Shown piece by piece: positions 9,693 to 16,065 of a stretch of DNA of 16,065 nt. This DNA comes from Tieghemiomyces parasiticus (taxonomy: Eukaryota; Kickxellomycota; Dimargaritomycetes; Dimargaritales; Dimargaritaceae), in assembly GCA_027575765.1 (NCBI GenBank), contig JANBPT010001033.1:1-16065 (forward strand). The letters run 5' to 3'. The notes below the pieces were generated by a model. The model was not told the DNA's origin, ran no database searches, and saw only the letters and a list, made by a program, of their open reading frames with translations. Position numbers and translations under genes: made by a program. Numbering within the stretch: position 1 is the stretch's first letter; every line of letters begins with the position of its first letter.

Positions 9693-10566
9693 AGGGACCA
9701 TGGGGGGGATGAGGCCAGACCGTTTCGCTGACGGACTGGCAGGGGCTAAGGCTGCTGGCCATACCCAAAAAAATAAGCATCCACCGACCTGTTTAAATGT
9801 ATGGCCTTTGGGACCTGGTCATTCTGGGCCTACCTGCGCAGCTCAGGTGGTCGCATTGGAAAAGCTAGGCTTAAGCACAAGAGTAGCGGGGGAGGGGTAT
9901 ACACGCTTCCCCTGGTGAGCACTTGACACAAGGACAGCACCCTTGTAGCGCCCTGGCGCACCAGTTCCCTCGGCAGCTACGGCCTGCTAATCCATACGCA
10001 CAGTATGCGGGCCGAGCACCAGTCCTGTACTCATGGCCGGCGCAGGGGCAAGCAAGACGAGTGCCCAATTCAGAAAAGTAGGGTGCTACCCCCCCCATCA
10101 AGCCCCAAATAAACAGGCGGTCGCTGCTTGTCAGAGGGAATTGTGGTTGTGGTAAGCAACAGAGCGTGCCTGCACCATCACTAACTGTCCGACGCCTCAT
10201 GGGCACTGCCGTTACAGTGGCTTGGGTCTCACTCTCTCCTTTGGCACTTGCCGCCCAATACCTTCAGGGTAACCAAGGCACAGTTTTCTATATTGACAAA
10301 TGGAGGGGGGTTTAGAACAACCACATGCTGGAAAGGAGTGGGTGGGGGGCGACAACGAAGGCCATTGACAAGGCCAGTGCGACCTTGGGCTCGATGTTTC
10401 GCTTAGACCGCGTTTACTGTGAGCCCGGCGCGGACTGTGTCGTCGAGTGATGACGTGGGCGAGGACAGCGAAGAGCCCGAGGGTGGCGCCTTACCTCTAG
10501 GGACCCGCCCAACAAGGTGTTTGAATGGTCGCTTAGCAAAGGTTGTACGTAGGGCGATGCAGCAGT

Positions 10567-10643
10567 TGACCGTCGTGACTGCCGCTGTACAGCAGCATAA
10601 ACCCTAGAGAAAACATCACGTGACCGTCGATCGCAGCTGTACA
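10567..10643. repeat. Imperfect 23-25 bp direct repeat around an E-box
   Basis: Copy one is at 10567-10591 and copy two at 10621-10643. Both begin TGACCGTCG and end GCTGTACA, with a 2-bp length difference in the middle. A palindromic CACGTG (10617-10622), the classic basic helix-loop-helix site, abuts the second copy. Confidence 0.5.
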
Positions 10644-11512
10644 CCATCCCCGCTCCCCCCAGCCACACCTATATCCAGGGGCTGCAGGGCTCCCTTGCGA
10701 ATACCAGGGTGCGACAGGCCGGCATTGTTTGCAGATTGCCAGTTATGTCTCTCCTCCCTGTCATTACCCCATTAGGAATGGATGCGCACCCGTCATCCTG
10801 GTGAACCGAATTGCCGTCCCGTGTGACCAGTCGCCCCAACGATATAGAGTCCTACACCTTGACTGGCCCAATTAGCTCCTTGCAAATGTAGGAATATTTG
10901 TAATCTGTAGTGGTTTCCATGCGTTGCAATCGCCTATATAGGACTCTTGACTGCAGTATTATCCAAGTAGGCCGCAGTCGTGCTTGTGATTGACGTTGGC
11001 CAACGGATTGCCAAGTCATCTGTATCAGTACACTCTATTGGGGTCCTATCCCATACCTTCAGTCACGCACTGGGCTACGTACGGGGCATTCGCCATGACA
11101 TCTGTGGGCTCGGCAAGGCTAATGCGGCACAGTTTGTACCATTCAGGCAAATAGCACGGGGCCAGGGTGTGGATGACGTATGCGGTGTTCGGTTTGGCCT
11201 TGGTCAGCATATTCTGAGGTGAATTATAGGGAGTGTGGGGGAGGTGCGTCTGGCCTACCACGTTTGGCGTCATGCCTCCCGTCACTCACCTGCAGTGGGC
11301 CAGCGTGCTGTCGACCAGCCTATGGAGGATGCAGACAGATGCGGCATGTACCCTGCTGGCCCCTGCCATTGGCCTCCTTACCTCTCCGTCCAAATCTGCC
11401 GCTGGCTGCTGGGCGCAGTAGCCAGCGTGCGTGTTCGTGGTCGAAAGCGAGGGGCTCCCCTCACCAACTCCGATACTGAGACCTGAGCCTCACTTCACCG
11501 GGCCCAGCCTCG

Positions 11513-11698
11513 ATGGAACTCCCCTACGGAGAGCCCTTCCTGTCCAGCGCGCCTCCTGATCAGCCCGCCCTACCAACCCTGGCACCGGCACCACCCACCA
11601 CTGTGGGCTGGCTTCGAAACCGGCACAGTTACCAGTGCTGTCTATTGGGTGGCCTTGACTCCGACTCATCTCTACCCTCCCTCAATCCACCGGGGTAA
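11513..11698 (+). other. Upstream ORF or 5' exon in the WNK kinase leader
   Basis: An ATG at 11513 opens 61 codons (rich in Pro/Leu/Ser) ending at TAA 11696-11698. The frame is the same as that of the kinase, and after this single stop there is no other stop before the kinase start. The stop overlaps a GGGTAAAC sequence that resembles a splice donor. Downstream are a T10 run (11740-11749), a pyrimidine tract and AG at 11737-11738 and 11775-11776. Splicing from this GT to either AG would not keep the frame (44 and 82 nt). It is therefore either a regulatory upstream ORF or part of a spliced leader. Confidence 0.3.
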
Positions 11699-11785
11699 AC
11701 ACTCCCTCTAGCTCGCTTGACTTCTAATTTCTTTATAGATTTTTTTTTTCCTCATTCCTCTCTGTCGGATACTCAGGCCTTCTCT

Positions 11786-14700
11786 ATGCCAATGGCGAAC
11801 CCTTTATCGCGTGTTTTAATTAACACGATAAATAAACCGCCTTCCTCCTGCCACCCGCAACCCGACGGCTCATCCGCCGCATTGCACCCGCCGGCGACGC
11901 TTCTAAACACTCCCGGTCCTGCCACTAGCTACCTCACCACCTCGCCATCGCTCTACCCGGCTCACCTGATGACCGGCACCCCGCCTGCGGCCTCTCACCG
12001 CTACCATTATCACCACAAGCACACTACCGACCATGCCGTAATCGCCGACCCGACCGGCCGCTTCGAACGCTACGACACGATTCTGGGCCGCGGCGCCTAC
12101 AAAAAAGTCTACGTGGCGTTCGACCATGAGGAAGGGGTTGAGGTTGCCTGGAACGAAATCAAAGTAGATCATCTTCGCCGGCCGGAGCGGCGGAAGATCT
12201 GGTCCGAGATTTCCATTCTCAAGACCCTCCGGCACGACAGTGTGCTCAACCTGTTCCACGCCTGGACGGCTATGAACCAGCATGGCATCGAGAACATTTA
12301 CTTCGTAACCGAATTTATGTCCTCAGGCACCCTGCGTCAGTTCATCAAGAAATCGAAGGGGCCGATAAAGCCCCGCGTCCTCAAGAACTGGTGCGTACAG
12401 ATCCTCCGCGGCCTGGACTACCTGCACCATTACGACCCGCCCATCATCCACCGCGACCTCAAGTGTGACAATATATTCGTCAACGGTAATTCGGGCCACC
12501 TCAAGATTGGCGACCTAGGTCTGGCCACCTTCAAGCATCGCGAGCACGCTTCCTCGGTGTTGGGTACCCCGGAGTACATGGCTCCTGAGATGTACGAGGA
12601 GCGTTACAATGAGCGCGTGGATATTTACGCCTTCGGTATGTGTGTGCTGGAGATGGTCACTAAGGAGTACCCCTACGTGGAGTGCACCAACCCCGCCCAG
12701 ATCTACCGCCGGGTCACAGCCGGGATCCAGCCAGCCTCCCTGGACCGGATCGTTGACCCGGACATCAAATCCTTCATCCGCCACTGCATCCAGTCCGACC
12801 CGGCCCTGCGGCCTAGCGCCGCTGAGCTCCTGCAGCACCCCTTCCTCACCCAGCTAGAATCTTTGTCAGGCCTGGGTCCCAGTGAGTCTCCGGCTGAACC
12901 GGCCGGTATTTTGTCCTCATTCGATTCGGCGACAGCGGCTGCGAAACCCGGCTTGCACCGGACTCCTTCCCGACCGGTCCACCCGGCCGCTAACAACACC
13001 GTCACCACTGCCCTCATTGCGGTCGCCCCCCACGCGACCACGGTGTCGACCGCCTCGGTGCCAATCCTGCCTCCCGTTCTGTCCTCGCGTACCTCGTCTT
13101 CCTCGTCCCTGTCGATCCCAGTCCCCGAACCCACGGCCCGAGCTGCGGTGCTGGCTGTCAAGGTGTTGGGGTTCAACGCCGATTGCCACGAACTCCAGTT
13201 GGAGGTGCAGTGTAGCGCTCCCAATGCGGACGCCCAGGTGGTGGCGTTCCCCTTTCATCTGCTATCGGACACACCGTATAGCGTGGTGGTTGAGATGATT
13301 AAGGAGGGGGTTCTAAGTGACTCGGAGCTTCCCATGGCCGAACACCGCATCGCCCACACCCTAGAAGCCTGGTTTGACGCGTCAATCAGGGCCAACCCGG
13401 CGCTGGTCCGTAACGCCCATGGGTACCCGTATTTCAGCTCCGCTGCCAAAACCAACCCACTACCACCGCACGACTACGTACCTTGCCAGACCCAAGGCGG
13501 CGACCCAGCCTGCGACTCCGCCGTTATCTCCGGTCACCCGGCCGCGGCTGTTTCTTCCGGGTACCAATGCGAATTTCCGACCGCGCCTGACGCAACCCCC
13601 CGCCCGGGCAATGACACCAGCTGCGGGGAGAGCCTGTCCTCCGGGTCAGAGTCTGACGGCGAAGTGAGCGATCTAGAGCTTGATGTATCCTTCCTTCCCC
13701 TAGCCAATTCCGAACACATGAACGACCCGACTGGGGACGAAACTCCCCCCTCGGGCGGGACCCCGCTCGCTATTGTCCGCTCACACGACCCCGTCCTACC
13801 TGGCGACAGTTCTACGCGTCGACGCTACCCGTTCCTGGTCGATCGTCACGGCTTGCAGCAGTCCCGGGCCTCGCTCGCCCGCCACGTCTCCGAGCGCCGA
13901 GCCCATCGACCGCATACGCCGGCCCAGCCTGACACCGTGTGCTGCAGCACGCCCTGTTCCCCCAGCTTTGCTGGACGGACCCTGCGCCCATCCCGTTCAC
14001 GCGAGTCTCACTCGACCAATGGCCACGTCGAATCACTACCCGCCGAGACCTTTGCCTACCCAGATTTTGAGTCCGTGGACCGCCCCCTACATCATCAGTT
14101 CAGCCAGCTCCGCGTGCAGACCAGCGATCAGCACGGCCTGCTGCCCTACGTGAGCCTCGGCGATCCGGCCCTCCCGCCGTACCTGGCGCGGTCCGTCAGC
14201 AGCCAGTACTCATCGGCCCAAGAGATCGAAGCCCGGCTGGCTGCCCACCAGTCTGACGGCCTGTCGTCGGCGGACGAAAGTCTGTGGACCAGCCGTCGGC
14301 CTTCGAGCGGGGGCCTGCCTTCACCGTCCTGCTCCAACTGCCAGCAGCCGATTCCCATCCCCTTTGCCTCGGCGAATACCTTTTCCGCCCGCTCCACACC
14401 CTTTGTGGGTCCGACCTCCCTTCCTTCCGCACTGCACCTGTCCTCCTGGTCCACGCCATCCACCCTCGCCGTCCCGTCCACAACTGCCGCTCCAGATCCG
14501 CTCCTTACCGGCAACAGTCTACCAGGCCACCCAAAGTCGCACCTCGCCTCGTCGGCCGGCGCGACCCTCCCAACTCGACAGCAGCTAGTGAATGGTGGTG
14601 GTATTAGTAGCGGCCCGCCTGCCCCGGCTAACCACGATCCAGAGGTGCTGGCCCTTTGGGTGAGACACCAGCAGGAGGCCGCGGCCTTACTGCGCCAGCA

Positions 14701-14788
14701 GCAGCAGGAATGGCAAACCCTCATGAGCCTTAAGCGTACTCAGGCCGACCTGGACACCGCCAACCCTGCGGCCTCTTCGCCCCAGTAA
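11786..14788 (+). CDS. WNK (with-no-lysine) serine/threonine protein kinase
   Basis: This 1000-residue protein has its kinase domain at about residues 96-354. Features typical of WNK are the usual beta3 lysine replaced (VAWNEI, N123), a lysine moved into the glycine-rich loop (GRGAYKK, K106), HRDLKCDN with catalytic D224, DLGLA (243-247) in place of DFG, helix-C E141 and APE at 266-268. S257 in SSVLGTPEY matches the activating serine of animal WNKs. A PF2/OSR1-C-like autoinhibitory domain follows at about 453-520 (FPFHLLSDTP, EMIKEG). Then come a long disordered Ser/Pro tail and a Gln-rich coiled-coil segment (951-990). WNKs sense chloride and osmotic state and phosphorylate SPAK/OSR1-type kinases; that role is inferred here. 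No RFxV/I docking motif is present. I chose ATG 11786 because the longer frame begins with TTG. A second ATG lies at 11792. No intron is seen. Confidence 0.96.
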   Translation: MPMANPLSRVLINTINKPPSSCHPQPDGSSAALHPPATLLNTPGPATSYLTTSPSLYPAHLMTGTPPAASHRYHYHHKHTTDHAVIADPTGRFERYDTILGRGAYKKVYVAFDHEEGVEVAWNEIKVDHLRRPERRKIWSEISILKTLRHDSVLNLFHAWTAMNQHGIENIYFVTEFMSSGTLRQFIKKSKGPIKPRVLKNWCVQILRGLDYLHHYDPPIIHRDLKCDNIFVNGNSGHLKIGDLGLATFKHREHASSVLGTPEYMAPEMYEERYNERVDIYAFGMCVLEMVTKEYPYVECTNPAQIYRRVTAGIQPASLDRIVDPDIKSFIRHCIQSDPALRPSAAELLQHPFLTQLESLSGLGPSESPAEPAGILSSFDSATAAAKPGLHRTPSRPVHPAANNTVTTALIAVAPHATTVSTASVPILPPVLSSRTSSSSSLSIPVPEPTARAAVLAVKVLGFNADCHELQLEVQCSAPNADAQVVAFPFHLLSDTPYSVVVEMIKEGVLSDSELPMAEHRIAHTLEAWFDASIRANPALVRNAHGYPYFSSAAKTNPLPPHDYVPCQTQGGDPACDSAVISGHPAAAVSSGYQCEFPTAPDATPRPGNDTSCGESLSSGSESDGEVSDLELDVSFLPLANSEHMNDPTGDETPPSGGTPLAIVRSHDPVLPGDSSTRRRYPFLVDRHGLQQSRASLARHVSERRAHRPHTPAQPDTVCCSTPCSPSFAGRTLRPSRSRESHSTNGHVESLPAETFAYPDFESVDRPLHHQFSQLRVQTSDQHGLLPYVSLGDPALPPYLARSVSSQYSSAQEIEARLAAHQSDGLSSADESLWTSRRPSSGGLPSPSCSNCQQPIPIPFASANTFSARSTPFVGPTSLPSALHLSSWSTPSTLAVPSTTAAPDPLLTGNSLPGHPKSHLASSAGATLPTRQQLVNGGGISSGPPAPANHDPEVLALWVRHQQEAAALLRQQQQEWQTLMSLKRTQADLDTANPAASSPQ

Positions 14789-15270
14789 GCCTTTACAGCG
14801 CCTTGGCTACCCGGCGCGAATTAATCTTACTCTTGGTATACTCAATTGTGGGCATGCGGCCGTTCGCCCCATCCACGTTTGCGATTGGACTATATGTATA
14901 TCCCGTTTCTCTCTCTCCCTCCTCCTCTTTATTCCACGCTGTATATTGCTTCTTCCTTACTCGTATCCCATATCTACCGCATCTTTTACCTCACGCCACT
15001 CTGTCACTTTGAGCGGATTACCCACTTCAACATCCCATGGCCTTTGACCATACCTGATCTTCATTTGGTTGATAGTGCAATGACCACTTGCGCCTCTGTA
15101 TTTTATTTAGCACCATTTGAGCAGGCTGGCCAACCTCTCCTTGCCAATATACCACATTATTCACCGATGGCCATAAATACATACAGTAACACCTTTACTC
15201 CACTGTATTTCAGGTGTCACTTCATATCCCGGGCGGTTAGTCTGAGTGAAAGTTAAGGGAAGCTGTCTTG
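14789..15270. other. 3' region of the WNK gene
   Basis: This is AT-richer and C/T-rich sequence after the kinase stop. TATATGTATA at 14891-14900 resembles the yeast-type efficiency element for 3' end formation and lies about 105 bp after the stop. An ACACCT...AGGTGT inverted repeat is near 15189-15227. No gene is supported. Confidence 0.45.
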
Positions 15271-15624
15271 ATGATGGAGGGTCGGCTTGGCATAACCGGC
15301 GAGCCTGGTGCACAGAGCGGTGCCCCCCTCCCTTCTTGGGGTCAATCCTTGGCCTTTACTGATGATGATAACGAAGTCGAGCATATTCGCTTGCTCATTG
15401 GTCTTCAGTGGCTAGGTCTCTCTTGGCTTTCGTTTGCCGTTGTTGTTCACCTCTGGCTCTACTCGGGCTCAGTTGTATCGAACGATGTTCGTGCACCTCA
15501 CCAGACTCACTCCGCCACGTCGACGTCAGTCAGTTCGTCGCATGGAAGGTACGCCCCCCCCCGCGCTCATCACTCTACTCTACGTGGCTCTGGGGCCAAT
15601 GCCAGTACATCTCATGTCGTCTGA
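15271..15624 (+). CDS. Doubtful hypothetical protein with one hydrophobic segment
   Basis: An ATG at 15271 opens 117 codons. The predicted chain has an acidic patch (TDDDNEVE) followed by one hydrophobic stretch of about 25 residues (roughly 43-68, rich in Leu/Trp/Val) that could span a membrane, then a Ser/His/Thr-rich tail. The codons are not absurd, but third positions are not GC-rich, upstream ATGs exist, and I recognise no family. It could equally be spacer or leader DNA of the next gene. A C9 tract lies within it (15554-15562). Confidence 0.2.
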   Translation: MMEGRLGITGEPGAQSGAPLPSWGQSLAFTDDDNEVEHIRLLIGLQWLGLSWLSFAVVVHLWLYSGSVVSNDVRAPHQTHSATSTSVSSSHGRYAPPRAHHSTLRGSGANASTSHVV

Positions 15625-15880
15625 CCACCCTTGGCACACCACTGGTGATCGAGACTTTCTCTTCTTCCCTCTCTCAGCTTACATTTTAACTCCAAGCTCT
15701 GCACGCATTACCACTTGGACTGTTCTTGCTCTACTCCTCTTGATTGCGTAAAGTGACTTGGGTCCACCCGTATCACTCTCATTCAGCGAACCCCTATCTA
15801 TCCGCCCATTTACCTTGTCTGTACACACACACCTAGAGCCTATCTTTCGCCACCAAATAACCCCCATCTCCCCGTCGGCC
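15625..15880 (+). promoter_or_regulatory. Probable promoter and leader of the terminal gene
   Basis: The stretch is C/T-rich and has no ATG from about 15618 to 15880, like the other leaders here. A pyrimidine block (CTTTCTCTTCTTCCCTCTCTCAG, about 15656-15678) could be promoter or an intron 3' end. I see no clear TATA box. Confidence 0.35.
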
Positions 15881-16065
15881 ATGTCAAGTTTAGACGAGAC
15901 CGTGAACGAGTGGCGCAACATGGACTCGGAGGCCTTCCAGACCCGCGTCGGAAACGGACTCCGGTCGGTGCCTCCGCGTGTTAAGAGCTTCCTCTCGGAC
16001 TTGCCTTGCATTACGTATTACGTACTGCTCGTGTGTACGGGTCTTTACCTCGCCGACCTTCTCCT
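15881..16065 (+). CDS. Start of a probable membrane protein, cut by the window end
   Basis: An ATG in the context GTCGGCCATGTC opens a frame with no stop for 61 codons, and the window ends inside it. The first 43 or so residues are hydrophilic, with a likely amphipathic helix (LDETVNEWRNMDSEAF) and a basic piece (RSVPPRVKSFL). From residue 44 a hydrophobic segment begins (CITYYVLLVCTGLYLADLLL) that fits a transmembrane helix. The pattern, a short cytosolic N-terminus then a helix opening with a Pro-containing turn, is reminiscent of rhomboid-like proteins, but too little is present to assign a family. Codons are GC-rich at third positions, as in the clear genes. Confidence 0.7.
   Translation, partial: MSSLDETVNEWRNMDSEAFQTRVGNGLRSVPPRVKSFLSDLPCITYYVLLVCTGLYLADLL

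Larger units (their letters stand above)
8517..11512. other. Gene-poor stretch with exon-like scraps
   Basis: No full gene is supported. Several short plus-strand pieces look more protein-like than their surroundings: a 36-codon ATG frame at 8780-8890 in a CACCATGG context; an overlapping ATG frame at 8887 that runs into a donor-like GGTAGGTACG near 8952; and an open piece at about 10407-10516 encoding an acidic Ser/Glu-rich segment (SSSDDVGEDSEEPEGG). They may be exons or relics of one decayed gene, or chance. Also present are a nested hairpin at 9647-9692, a CACGTG E-box at 10617-10622, an imperfect direct repeat at 10567-10643 and a TATATAGG site near 10934. I see no transposon hallmarks. 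Confidence 0.45.

Noticed and set aside
11717..11785. N-terminal extension of the WNK kinase from a TTG
   Set aside because: It begins with a non-ATG codon, encodes a Phe run from the T10 tract and looks like untranslated or intron sequence. ATG 11786 is the first ATG of the stretch.
12703..13224. Minus-strand frame of 173 codons inside the kinase gene
   Set aside because: It is a shadow of the GC-rich kinase coding strand with no domain of its own. The same holds for the other long frames within 680-3310 and 11786-14788.

Overview
The window looks like a gene-sparse piece of nuclear DNA from a fungus, most likely an early-diverging (non-Dikarya) lineage. The grounds are: a fungal-type Zn2Cys6 transcription factor with a fungal middle homology region; long reading frames without introns and rich in GC at third codon positions; pyrimidine-rich, ATG-free 5' leaders downstream of TATA boxes; and a WNK-type protein kinase, a family missing from baker's yeast. 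The exact lineage is an inference. A zoopagomycotan such as a Kickxellomycotina or Dimargaris relative would fit, but the sequence alone does not prove it.

Layout. Positions 1-679 are the promoter and leader of the transcription factor: a G-rich tract, a CCAAT box and a TATA box 230 bp before the ATG. Positions 680-3310 encode the 876-residue Zn2Cys6 regulator. Positions 3311-7387 hold its 3' region and then a long stretch in which I see no convincing gene, only hairpins, a CCAAT cluster and isolated TATA-like sites. Positions 7388-7747 (minus strand) encode a 119-residue, signal-peptide-bearing, Lys/Ala-rich small secreted protein with its own TATA box at 7926-7933. A second TATA box at 8135-8140 faces the other way and precedes a pyrimidine-rich, ATG-free leader and a short plus-strand ORF at 8367. 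This looks like a divergent promoter feeding a small, decayed or intron-split second gene. Positions 8517-11512 are again gene-poor, with a few exon-like scraps. Positions 11786-14788 encode a 1000-residue WNK kinase, preceded by an odd leader with an in-frame short ORF. The stretch 14789-15880 is spacer, and a new membrane-protein gene starts at 15881 and runs off the end.

The genes do not form an obvious pathway or cluster. The transcription factor and the kinase are both regulatory, but nothing in the sequence ties one to the other. The most interesting items are the WNK kinase (displaced catalytic lysine and chloride-pocket motif, but no RFxV/I docking motif), the leader in front of it, and the small secreted protein with its divergent promoter. 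I found no CRISPR array, rRNA, convincing tRNA or intact mobile element.
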